Shown piece by piece: positions 20,901 through 32,625 of a DNA stretch of 64,000 nucleotides. The position numbers were made by a program, and so were the translations under genes. Every line of letters begins with the position of its first letter. The first letter of the stretch is position 1. Source of the DNA: Cryptomeria japonica (Eukaryota; Streptophyta; Pinopsida; Cupressales; Cupressaceae); contig NC_081413.1 of assembly GCF_030272615.1 (NCBI RefSeq), positions 603,138,709 to 603,202,708 on the forward strand, read 5' to 3'. Below the pieces are notes generated by a model that searched no databases, was not told the DNA's origin, and saw only the letters and a program-made list of their open reading frames with translations.

Positions 20901-22353
20901 CCCATTACCTTGCACTTACCCAAAATAATAATAATCAATTATCCAAGCTCCACATGCAAAAGGATTTGTATGCAATTTTTTCTCTTCGAAGGCTTTCCTA
21001 TTGAATTCTCTTTGAAAGTGGGCAACCACCATTGGATGCATCCATAAACTATGAAAGAATTTCTTTTCACTACAGGAAATTCTTCTCAACTAACCATTGA
21101 ATGTCCACAAAAAAAATCAAGATAGGGGAAAATCAAGCTACACAACCCACTTGGTGGATTGGGGTTGAGCCTCATCATTATATTCTTCTTCTTGATTTGT
21201 GATAATGCTTTGTATTTAGTGCAGGCGATTCCACTGACCAACTCAAATCCTTCCTCTCCATCTAAACTTTAAGACTTAATTTTTGGGACTCATAAAGAGG
21301 CTTCTTTTAACAAATTTATTATAGATGATTCAATAATTTTGCTAGAGGAAGTTTACTTTAAGATTACAAAAAGTTTCTATGGCCTCCTTGGTGTCTATGG
21401 CTCTCTTTGTGGATGGCAATTCAAAGGTAGACAATATAAAAGAAAATGTTGAGAAAACACAAAAGTTCATCCTCAATCAGAGTAAGGTTGATAGAGGTTA
21501 AGAGAAAGAAGTTCCCTCATTTAAATCCATTGTTACGATAAAGTGACATTAACCTTGCAATTCCCATTTCATTCATGTGTCTCCAAGTTCCCTAGGACAT
21601 GAGAGGAAACATATTAAATATTTAGTATTATATGCCAAATTGTAATTGCATTTTCAAGAGGTGAACATGTGTTGGTAATGGGGATAAGAAAAAAATGGAT
21701 AATATTCCCTCCAAGGTGTCCACTTTTGGGTTTTAAAATCTAGTCATGCTTTGGGTGCCTAAGATTGGAATGTGAAAGGTCATCCATTGGGAGATACAAA
21801 GAGTCATTAGTGAGTTGCAGAACATTCATGAAGTTAAAATTTTTACTAGTTATGGGTTCATTTGAAGAAAATTAATATTTTTAATATGTCTCTTGGTTGT
21901 CCATTATCATAGGTGTGCATTTTTGCAAGTGTTTTTTTGCCTCTTATCTTGTATTACCACTATGGCTTTCCCTCCCTTAGTTTGCTATATATTGGACCAT
22001 GACATAGTAGTTTTATATGGTTCATTTACATGTATCTAGGTGTTATCGGGTTTCATTGGAGAAGTGAAGTGAAGTGCATTATTGCATAGATCCCTCTTTT
22101 AAAAGTTAATAATACATTTTTCCTCTTTCTTAGTATAGTTTTTTCCTTGAAAGGTCTTCACATAAATCTAGTGTCTCATTTGCTTGTTGATTTTTATTTT
22201 GTTGTTGAATGTTGCAATCACATGTTTATTTCAGATTTGCTAATCTATTTTTCAAATTTGCAATTATATAAAGAAGTTAATAGTGCAAGCTTTCTTCACC
22301 TTGTTTTCAACATCCATGCACCAAATGACACTCAATTATTGTACAAATGGGGG
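20901..22353. other. Unassigned DNA ending in a purine tract
   Basis: No supported gene. Just before 22354 lies CAAATGGGGG, which fits a polypurine tract next to an LTR. This stretch may therefore be the decayed 3' interior of a retroelement. Confidence 0.35.
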
Positions 22354-23110
22354 TGTAGACACCTAAAATTATCTTCTATTAATTCAATAAATATTTTTAT
22401 TTATTTAATTATTTTATCCCAAGTCTTCTATTAATTCAATAAATATTTTTATTTATTTAATTATTTTATCCCAAGTCTTCTATTAATTAAATAAATTCTT
22501 ATTTATTTAATTAATTCATTAATCCTCTTCTAGCCCTTTTCTCATTTAAATAAATATTTTTATTTATTTAAATTATCTTTTTCCCTAAATTAAATAAATA
22601 TTTTTATTTATTTAATTGGTCTTACTTCCTCTATTAATTAAAGAAATCTTTATTTATTTTTTAATTCATTAGCTTTTTCCTCTACGACACATGTCATTTA
22701 TCTCTTAATTTTACTCTACCTACCCACTTCATTATTTTATTATTTCTTCCACCTACCCTTTAATCTTATCCGACCATTTATTTCTTTCACCTCTTAATCT
22801 TATCCCTCCATTTTCTAAAGCATCTTCTATATAAAAGGATTCTTCTCTCTTTCTTACACCTAATGCGTCTACCTAATTCGACTATCAAGCCTTCTTGCAA
22901 TCAAGCGACTTCACAACCACAATCTGTTCTTTTTTGAACTCTTGTGCACATACAAAATCTGAGAGCAGATATATCAAACAAAATCAATGGAGATAGGAGA
23001 CAATGGAGATTGAAACCCTACTTGGCATGTGAATGGTAATATTGTTTCATTTGTTGATTCACATTTTCTTAGGTATCTTCATTAGTGTACGATGAATGTT
23101 TTATTGTAGG
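22354..23110 (+). repeat. LTR fragment of the TGTAGACACC family
   Basis: Begins TGTAGACACCTAAAA right after a purine tract, like the LTR start at 63115. Inside are 52-bp direct repeats starting at 22372, 22424 and, diverged, 22476. A TATA box is at about 22829 (CTATATAAAAGG). The right end is not certain; no partner LTR is in the window. Confidence 0.5.
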
Positions 23111-24100
23111 ACTGGGGTTTGTTGTGGTTGGATCTTTGTGGTTTTACAATACCTTATCATCATCATCATTTTTCACCATACACAAGGGGAAATCATGAAA
23201 TGAGTGAAATACCCCATGTTTAAGGGTCTATTATGAATTTAGTAAAATACCATTGCACCCATGTTGAGATGGGGTGGTACGAACAATAGTGATATTGGTA
23301 GTAAGAAAATTTAGTGTCATAGGTAGTGAATTAATTCTAATGCACTATTTTAATTGAGGACATGTACTTGTCAAATATTTTGTTCCCTTATTCCCAACTC
23401 ATTGATTAAAAGAAATACTCCACTAAATTTTTTAATTCATAATATAAAAAAATGACAAGAAAAAAATGTTATAAACATCTTAACATTTCATAAATTTCAT
23501 TTTATGAAAGTTTTAAAAATGTATTCATAAATTACACTAAAATATTTATGCTCCATTAATTTATTTAATTTCAAATTTTAAGACATATATCAATTTAAGA
23601 CACTTCACATTAAAAATCTAAACTTGTGCTGCAATTTTTTTTATAATTGTTTTCACCCAAATTTAAGTCAAATGTCAAATCTATCTGGCCATTCTAATAG
23701 ATGTGAAAAGAGTGACTCTACAAGAATATATATAATTACTATTGATGTAGTTTTTATATTGACCTTACCCTTTAATATTAAAGTTTGGCATGACCTAATT
23801 TTTTTTAACATGTATTTTTAATGATGTTTTAAATAAAATATAGTAAGCAAATTTATTAATATTTTAAAAAGTAGAGTAATAATGCTATTCGAATAGTATA
23901 TGTGTTAAATATATTTGAAACAAAAATAAATTGCACGTCGTCCTTACCATCCATCGCCTCTCCTCATTTCAAGTCTTATCAATGCTCAAATCGGGCTCTT
24001 TCACGGTGTCCACTTATTTGACACGTCTTTATTTTTTTTAAGCAACCAGTGTGAGTTTCTTGGAACTCACATATTATCATCGACAAATATTGTCTAAGAC
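23111..24100. other. Unassigned AT-rich DNA
   Basis: No supported gene or repeat boundary seen. Poly-A/T tracts are frequent. Confidence 0.4.
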
Positions 24101-24112
24101 TACGAAATGACT

Positions 24113-24520
24113 AGATGGGGAAGTGAAATTTTGATATATGACTTTCATATGTACATTTTGACATTTACTCGGTAAAGATTAATAATATTAGTACTTTTAT
24201 TCTGTATGACAACACATAAATTTCTATCAAGTCTAATATCGGAAACAATTAGATGGAGAAGTGACATTTTGATATGTAACTCTCTTATGTACATTTTGAC
24301 GTTTACTTTGTACATATTAATAATATTGATACTTTTATTATGCATGACAACACATAAATTTCTATCAAGTCTAAAATCCGGAAACAACGAGATGGAGAAG
24401 TGACATTTTGATATGTAACTCTTTTATGTACATTTTGACATTTACTTTGTATATATTAATAATGTTAATACTTTTATTTTGCGTGAAGACACATAAATTC
24501 CCATCAAGTCTAAAATGATT
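24113..24520. repeat. Tandem repeat, three units of ~139 bp
   Basis: Units begin AGATGG(G/A)GAAGTGA at 24113, 24251 and 24390 and share TGTACATTTTGAC and CACATAAATTTCTATCAAGTC. Confidence 0.9.
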
Positions 24521-24650
24521 GAAATGAATTGATAAGAAATAGATATTTCATACGCATAGATTCACATTTTAACAATTTGGATTTTAATTTTTCATTAAGT
24601 TTAAAATGATTGAAATGAATTGATAAGAAATATATATTTTTCATTTCATA
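24507..24650. repeat. 90-bp direct duplication
   Basis: AAGTCTAAAATGATTGAAAT at 24507 recurs as AAGTTTAAAATGATTGAAAT at 24597, both followed by GAATTGATAAGAAATA. It overlaps the end of the preceding repeat. Confidence 0.8.
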
Positions 24651-26370
24651 TATATAGATTCATATTTTAAATTCGATACAAGATCATATTGGATTTATTG
24701 GTTTGAGTCAAGATATGCAATAAGACTTGTCATTTTCCTTAGACTGCTATTCATTTTCCTTGTAATCTTATTTTATTTTAATAATAAAAGAGCAATCATT
24801 ATTATTGTAATGGTTAGACCTAAGGTTATAACAAGAATTATTATTTCAATCATATATATGTATATATGTGTTTATCCGATGTCCACTTTTAGCCTTTGGA
24901 TATTGACAATCTAGATGAGAATGAACTCAAAATGCTTAAGAAATGTATGGGGAATAATAAAGTTACCAAACCTTAAAAAAAGATAAATAGATATGAGAAG
25001 GAATTTCAAGAGTGCAAGAGGATTTGAACCTATTGTTAAAGATTTGGCCCCGAAAATTGAAGTTGATTTAGAAATTTCTACCTTGGAGACACGTTATTAT
25101 GAAAATGATAGTAAAATAAAACGTTGTTAGGAATAGCTTGTAATGCCTTATGTTATTGACTATTGGGTCTTTTTTGGTAGTAGCGATTTATAAGGAATAG
25201 TGGAATCTCTCTTTAAAGTGTGCATGTTTTTATTGTTGACATTGCAATATAGGCTCGATAGCCTTGTGAATTGTCTGAGCCTATTGTTTTCCATGGCGAG
25301 GTCTTAGTTTGGACCTGATGGGTGACTAGAGTTGTGCACCATATATTGTACCTATTTCTTTTGGCTATTTTGGTGAACAATCTCTAATTATGTGCGTGTG
25401 TGTATTTACTCATGTCAATATATCTTAGTCACCACAAAGTCGTAATCCACATGTCAACTTCATCCATAATTTAAGGCTAACCATTATCAAAACCTTTGAA
25501 TTATTAAAACAAGGTTATGATAACGAACACAAAAAACAATAATCTTAAAGTAAAAAAACCAAATTGACAAAATTTAAACATACATAAAATGATAAAAAAA
25601 ATCAACTGATATGGATGTATGATTAAAAATGTATGTTTGGGAGTGTTCTCCATTGTAGGCTTATGTGAGGTGAGATGTAGTTTGTAAGACCTTTTTGGTT
25701 CCTTAATTATTTTCACCATTTAGAAGTGTGTCTTTGATTAGGGATACTTCCTTATAGTTCCTATGCGTTTAGTACATCCTAGGGACCAAACCCTAGCTTG
25801 GGTTTGCTTACTGGCCAATAACCTAGAATTAGAATAGGACTACAACATGTGTGAGGGGCTATATCACCTAATAGAGACTCTAATGCTAGAATAGAACTCC
25901 AACACTAGTTTTAGACTTTGGTGTTGAACTTGGATACTTGAGAACTTACACTACTATCCTCTATGGGTGGCAGTGTCCTCTAGTACCCCATTTCATCATT
26001 TTTTGTCTAATTGGATCTTTCATTCATTTCTTAAGAAAAAATTGTTCCCTTTAGTCTTGTGAGTTTCCTATGTTTTCATTCATAAAAAAATTTCCATACA
26101 TTAGATTTTATTTCATTTCCTTAATTTGAGAAGTGGGTCATTTCTTAGAAGTCACTTATCAACGTTCTAGTTAATCAATTGATTGTACCTTGTAGATAAG
26201 AAACATCTTGGTAAGGTTTTCCATTGTGTTTGGGTGTTGTTTAAGGTTGTTGTTGAGTGGATTGGAGGTGAGGTTGTCCATATCATACTCCTTAATTTAG
26301 AAAGAAATGGTTGGTTTTCTAGTTGAGGGGTGTTGTTGCTCATCATTCCATCTATGCGGATTTTTGTGGG
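24651..26370. other. Unassigned DNA
   Basis: No supported gene. Mixed composition, without clear repeats or retroelement motifs. Confidence 0.4.
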
Positions 26371-26574
26371 TGTTGTGAGAGTCCCTAAAGTTTCCTTCCC
26401 CCGCTATCCCACAACACTCTACACACTGCTACCCCAGGTGGGTATATAACATGAAGGTTATTATCTGCTCTATCAATAACACAAAAGTTATTCACACTGA
26501 ACTGCACATTTAAGAGATCAAGTGCCATCTGTTTGAGATTTCAACTAGTATGTTTGAGATACCCATTCTCAACA
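26371..26574 (-). repeat. Element G 3' LTR (probable)
   Basis: Bounded by TGTTGTGAGAG and CATTCTCAACA. On the minus strand the purine-rich CAAGTGGGAGAA immediately precedes it, as expected for a polypurine tract. There is no partner copy for confirmation. Confidence 0.6.
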
Positions 26575-26623
26575 TTCTCCCACTTGATGAAGAACTTACT
26601 GGTATCTACAGAACACTTAGTGG

Positions 26624-28130
26624 TTAGTGATAATCATGGGCTCCAAGGTCCATCAAGTTAACACACCATTTGAACTTAGTTGTTCCCACAGGTTTTGTTA
26701 ATGCATCCGCAACATTCTTCAGAGTATCCACTTTTTCCAGATTAACCTTTGCATCCTCCACCATGTCACGAAAAATTTGATATTGTACATCAACATGTTT
26801 CATCCTAGCATGGAAAGTGGGATTTTTTGCCAAACAAATAACACTTTGACTATCACAACAGATAGTAATCTATCTTGCATTAAACCTAATATCAACACAC
26901 AAACACTTAAGCCAAATGACCTCTTGATAGGAATGAGTTGCTGTACTCTGGTTCTGTAGTGGATAAAGAGACTATAGCTTGCCGCTTGCTCATCCAACTG
27001 ATTGCACCACCATTCAACGTGAACATGTATCCACTAGTGGATTTTCTATTGTCTATGTCCCTTGCCCAATTTGAATCCACATATCATTGAATGCTTATAG
27101 TCCTCTATGATCTAGCCAAATGTCTATGGTAACACAAAGCATATTGAGAGGTACCTTTTAGGTATCTAAACACTCTCTTCATAGCTTCCCATGTGGTCTT
27201 CATGGATTTTCCATCAACCGTATTAGTGCTCCCACTACTTGGGCAATGTTTGGCCTAGTGCATACCATTGCATACATTAAGATGCCAATAGCACTTGCAT
27301 ACGACACCTTGGATATGTCTTGCTTCTTAGTAGAAGTCTTTGGACAATCTTCAACAGAGAGTTTCATTCCCTGCAACACTAGAATAACTATCTGCTTGCA
27401 ATATGACATGTTAAATCTCTCCAGGATAGTACTAATGTACTTGCTTTGACTAAGCCAAACATTTCTATTCTTTCTATCCCTACTGATTTCCATCCCCAAA
27501 GTATACCTAGCTGCACCTAAATAATTAATTTCAAAACGTGCTGACAACTGAGATTTTAAGTCATAAATCATACCCTTATCATTCCCAATGAACAACATGT
27601 CATCCACATATAGAGAAATAATAAGTAAATGTTCATTTTTCAATCTTGTAATATACATCATGATCAAAATTTTATCTTACAAACCCCAGAGACAACACAA
27701 AGGTTTCAAACTTCTAGTACCACATCCTAGGTGATTGTTTTGAACCATAGAGAAACTTTTTCAACTTGCAAACCAAGGATTATTTACCTTTTACCATAAA
27801 ATTCTAAGACTGGGACATATAAATCTCTTCCTCCAAGTTGCTATGAAGGAACGTTGTTTTCACATCCATCTTCTCGATCTCAAAGTCATATGCTATTGCA
27901 AGTGACAAAATAAATCTGATAGATGTTAGCTTTGCTACCAGAGAAATGATTTCTCCATAATCAATTCCCTCAACTTGGAAATAGCCATTCGCAACCAATC
28001 TGGCTTTATACTTTTCCACACTACCATCTAGACCAATTTTCTTTTTAAATACCCATTTATAGCCAACAGATCTTGTAACTTCAGGCAAGGGCACCAGATC
28101 CCAAGTTTCATTCTTCTTTAGTGAAGCCAT
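26624..28130 (-). pseudogene. Element G reverse transcriptase and RNase H
   Basis: From 28130 downward the reading shows NETWDLVPLP, YKWVFKKK, KARLVANGY and KMDVKTTFLHSNLEEEIYM, the N-terminal blocks of Copia reverse transcriptase. After a frame break come LYVDDMLFIGND (the YVDD active site, about 27600) and LGMEISRDRK. The RNase H side ends with VADALTKPVG near 26690. A break lies near 27667-27804 and others lie within 26833-27200. The first frame lacks the upstream integrase because E interrupts the element at 28283. Confidence 0.85.
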
Positions 28131-28283
28131 TTATTTATTCATGACCTCCAACCAAGAATTTGAATTGGGTATTTGTATTGCCTCTTTCATAGTCCCAGGC
28201 TCATTAGTGTTAGTAACCAAAGCATAGGCACAATTTGTATCCAACAATGAGAAACCATACCTATCAGGTTGTCTTCTCTCCTG

Positions 28284-29512
28284 TGTTAGCAACAATCAAG
28301 AAGGAAGACTGAGAAGGGGGAGGGTGAATTAGTCTTCACTATATTAACAAACTTAATCATAAAACATAGATCTGATAAACTGCAGTAATAACAAAGATTA
28401 GCAAATTGAGAGCATAACACACAACACTAAGATTTTGATGTGGAAAACCCGGTTAAGGGAAAAACCACGGTGGGAACCTACTCACAGTAAGATGATACTC
28501 TGTAGTAGTACATGAAAACATTACAATGGGGAATGCATATGCATTCAGGTACACTACCTGGATATCATTGCTCAATTATGATGGCTCGGAAGGCTACAAC
28601 CCTTAGGGAAGTCTCACTAACTTACAATAAGATTCAGACTAAAATCCAGAAGAAATAAACTGAAATAATAACATCTCCAAATGCCCGATCACAGTTCTGG
28701 TTAAGAAAAATTATCTGCTCTGCAACACCAATCTCTCCTCAATCTCAACACCGAAGGATAAGATCACACATACACCACTCTCTAATAATGCAAATATTAC
28801 ATCAACACCTAAATTACATGAATATATTACCTATATATACAATTCATCAACCTTGATATTAAGGTTGGCTAAACCCTCAATCCTCAATTATAAAATTACA
28901 TCACACGATAAAAATATTGACCACCAGACCAATATAATGATTTACATAGCATAGAATGGACCTAAATCGAATTCCTAAATGCACAACTCCACCAAAAATC
29001 ATGCCAAGATCAACTACAACTCGCTACACCACTAGAAAAATTGCATAACATGAAAATAATCATAGATTCATAGAAACCATCAAAAAATCACACAACGATC
29101 AATGCAGATCGACAAAACAAATAGGACATGACTAGGAAATATGAGCAAGCACATTAGAATCATCAGAAATAACTACACCAACACCACTTATCGAATCTTC
29201 ATCTGTCAACATCTAAGAGCTCAAGAACACAACCAATCAACAACTGTCACAAATAAAGATAACTTATGTATCACCAAATCATGATCCATCTAAAATGGAG
29301 ATACAAAAGACCATCCCAAGCAATATCTTAAAAACTCAGCGCAAAATCTGATTACACCGGAATATACCAGAGGATATACTGAACTCTATACAACAGTGAT
29401 CAACAAAACAAGATTGCAAACCGAATCATAAGATCTTCCCAATCTGCAATCGCCAAAGCAATACATAGGAATATGTTGACATCAATGACAACAATATATC
29501 CTAACAACATCA
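28284..29512 (-). repeat. Element E 3' LTR, main part
   Basis: Left edge TGTTAGCAACAATC. The LTR continues after F at 45766-45775, ending in ACCAACA, for a total of about 1239 bp. The left edge carries the U5-type hairpin. Confidence 0.75.
28304..28337 (-). promoter_or_regulatory. Element E U5-end hairpin
   Basis: GAAGACTGA (28304-28312) and TTAGTCTTC (28329-28337) pair with one mismatch. In transcript sense the loop is TTCACCCTCCCCCTTC. Same position and loop type as in A and J, different stem. Confidence 0.65.
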
Positions 29513-30891
29513 TGTTCTCATTGCATGAAGATTGCATTGGAGAAGTATAGAGTTGTCATTGATGTCAATAGAAATCGGTAATGAAGATGTATTGCAACCG
29601 GTAATGATGTAGTAAAGTAGTCGATAGTAGAGAAGTGATGACAACTAGTAGTATTGAAGCAGAGTGATCAACCGGTAACCCTAACCCATTGATAAGCAGA
29701 ACCCTAACTGATGGAGCTTGAAGAATCAGTTGTGATGATCTATGATCAAGATGCCATGTATGCATGTTGCATGCGATGAGTTTTGAAATGGATTTGGCAC
29801 TTAGAGATAACCGTTTATCTTGGGAATGATCAATTGCTTAGTATGAAGTGACAAGTGCGTGATGAGATACAAGATCTAATGTGCGGTGATCCCAGAGTGG
29901 TTGAAGCTGTCTAGAACAATGTGTAGTTGATTGCTATGTAATCAAATGGTCAAGATTGAACTGATATGTTTGTAATCTCTATGAGAATTGTAGAGTTTGT
30001 GTTGTGTTACCAACCTATTGTATTTGTTTTTAAGGTCAATGAATTTTTTGTAATTGTGTCAGAAAATTTGGCTAGGTGTGATAGTGATTGTTGCCGAACT
30101 AGAAGGTGTGGCTGCAGAACATTGTGAAGGCAGATAGGAGCAGAAAAGGATCTGATTAAGCAAGGAAGTGCTATTACTCGATCAACAAAGAACCCGTTGT
30201 TCTCTAACCATTACAATAGTTGAATCCCTTAACCGGGTAATATTTAAAGGGATTGTTGTTGAAATCCTCTAACAAGGTGATCCATTAGCTTGGATTTGAA
30301 ATCCTCCACTGAGGTTACCTTTAACAGGGTATTTGCAGTCAATCCCTTAATCAGGTGGTCCTTAACTGGATTTGTTCCTAATAGGACATTACTGTAAAAG
30401 CTTCTAACAAGGCTTGGATCTTGACAGGGTGAACTTCAGAAGATTTCAAAATACTTGTGGGTATTCATCCCCACCACAGTTTTTACCATTTGGGTTTCCA
30501 GGTGAAAAATCATTATGTCAAGTGGTGAATGATTTTGTGGATGTGTTTTTGATATGGTTGATATGAATGACTGGTAAATCCACTTAGATATATTTAGATG
30601 ACAATAAATGATCTGAAATGAGTTATTATTGATATTAGTAAAGTGATTTAAGGTTTTGGTTAAATGGTATTTGAGTTTCAGATCTGTTGCATTGTATCAT
30701 TGATCTTTTGGTCAACCGGTAATGTTTGACAATGCAGTTGCAGTTTTTGATATAGTGACTAAACCGATTAGTTTAGTAAGTTTATTCTCATTTGAAAGTT
30801 TGTTTGGTGAAATTTTAGTTTATTTTCTACCTACTAATTCACCCCCCCTCTTAGCAGTTGACTGGATCCTTATAGTTTCATCATATTATCA
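29513..30891 (+). repeat. Element F 5' LTR
   Basis: 1379 bp, starting TGTTCTCATTGCATG and ending CATATTATCA, followed by the primer site. AACCGGTA words occur near 29596 and 29670. Confidence 0.9.
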
Positions 30892-30893
30892 AT

Positions 30894-30905
30894 TGGTATC
30901 AAAGC
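30894..30905 (+). promoter_or_regulatory. Element F primer-binding site
   Basis: TGGTATCAAAGC, a one-base variant of the initiator-Met tRNA site, two bases after the LTR. Confidence 0.8.
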
Positions 30906-30928
30906 TGTCTAGGTCCTCTTGAGTATAA

Positions 30929-32585
30929 GTGATAGGGAGGACCCTAGATTGCTTGAGTCAACTTGACTCTCTCCAAGGCCTTTTACTAGCCTATCTCAGG
31001 AATAATCCTCTCTATTCCCCTACTCCACTCTATATCCTCTCTACTGAGGGTTGATACTCTGCTCTTTATGAATTCACTTTCGTAAATCCACCAACTCATT
31101 AATCCATCAAATCTCACCAGACACCTTGTAGGGTTTTTTCTACCATGGATTTTACCTACAACTTCTCCTAAGTTATTTTCCTCCTCATGCTTGGATCTTC
31201 TCTCCCTTTGATCCCATCTTCCCCTGGTCTGAGGCTAACAACCAAGACTCCAGTCTACCCTACAAGTGATTCCTCTTGGTCACTGATATCTAGCCGGGCT
31301 ATCATCAAGCTTGCCTAGGGCCAGTCTACTAAAATGGCCGACGCCATTCCCTAGTTTGCTGCAAATAGAACTCTACTGTACATGGCTGACTCTTCTTGAT
31401 AACCTCCAATGGTCGTGTGGAGCCCACGATGGAGAATCAAAACAGAGCCATGTTTATAATTACTTGTCACCAATAGAAAAAAATAAGAATAGAAAGATAA
31501 ATTTATCTACAGAGCCGAGCTTGGCACGACTGCAAAGCTGGAACTCACTAAACACAGAAAAGTAACATCTACTCTATCACACTGGCATTTAAAGATTTAA
31601 GCCATTATTTATAGGTTTCAAATGAAAATTGAACTCTGAGAAAGAAACCAGAAAACAGTCTTCAAAATCGTTATTCAAAAGATTTTCTTTGTTCCACCTA
31701 TCCAACCCCCTTACAGAATGCCCATTGGGTCTTTTATAGCCTCTACAACATGTCATGAAACATTCCTAATAGATGAGATCAAACTTGACACCATTGGTTT
31801 CCCACTGTAACTGATTTTGAATTTCCATCGGGTCATTGGGATAGTGTCAAAACACTCACTCCGATGACTGATTATAGTTTACAAAGTGTGCACCTTCCTA
31901 CTGGGTTATTGATGTAGCATCAAAACACTCCCGTCGATATTCGATGACGCACTCCCAACAACATGATGTTCCATTGGGTTATCGGTGTATCCCTAAACAT
32001 GTTAGGGTAATAGTCGATGGTGCACTCTGAACTCACTCTACTCACTCCAAACCGTATGCTTTCCCATCGGGTTATCGGGTTAGCATCAAACATGTTATAC
32101 CGATAGCCGATGGTGCGCTCCAAACCATATGCCTTTTCCATTGGGTTATCGAGTTAGCATCAAAAAATTTATATCGATAGCCGATGGTGCGCTCCAAACC
32201 GTATGCCTTTTCCATCGGGTTAGCATCAAACATCTTATACTGATAGCTGATGGCTCCACTTTGACTCACTCCAACCACTAACGACTTCATCGGGTTATCG
32301 AGGGTAGGTAGAAAACACTCCCTCCAATATCCGATGGCTCCACTCTATTCTTATGCAAACTCATTGGGGCATTAGGATAGGGTAAAACTGATTGTTTTGA
32401 TGGCCGATGGTTGTGCTCCACATGCTAGCGGTGTCATTGGGGTAAGTCTCGTTGAAAACATGAATTTTCACAAAGAAGACAAAATGCACTCCAAGCTCCA
32501 AAATAGAAAACCTAATGGACTAGAACTAGTCCTTATGGCAAAATTGAAAGAGGGTATTTGCTCACCCTTAGGTGCTCCTACACCA
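30929..32585. repeat. Solo LTR inside the leader of element F
   Basis: 1657 bp, from TGATAGGGAGGACC to GGTGCTCCTACACCA, flanked by perfect ATAAG duplications (30924-30928 and 32586-32590). The leader around it matches element K's leader (GGTCCTCT..TAAGCCTAA..CTTGAGG) once the insert is removed. No internal coding or partner LTR is present, so it is a solo LTR or a small LTR-like element. The ends TGATAGGGAG and CTCCTACACCA form imperfect inverted ends. Confidence 0.8.
31825..32445. repeat. Degenerate ~74-bp tandem array inside the solo LTR
   Basis: About eight units with core CATCGGGTTATCG, then AGCATCAAA, then GATAGCCGATGGTGCGCTCC. The best-preserved units are at about 32064-32240, where the period is 74 bp or less. 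Confidence 0.8.
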
Positions 32586-32625
32586 ATAAGCCTAATAGCT
32601 TGAGGAAAAGATCTAGGAGAACACG

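Larger units (their letters stand above)
26371..28283 (-). mobile_element. Element G: 3' part of a Copia retrotransposon with short LTR
   Basis: Minus strand. A likely 204-bp 3' LTR lies at 26371-26574, followed (leftward sense reversed) by reverse transcriptase and RNase H remnants up to 28283, where element E's LTR begins. The 5' part is not in the window and would lie beyond E. It differs from the other Copia elements here in LTR size and protein sequence. Confidence 0.75.
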
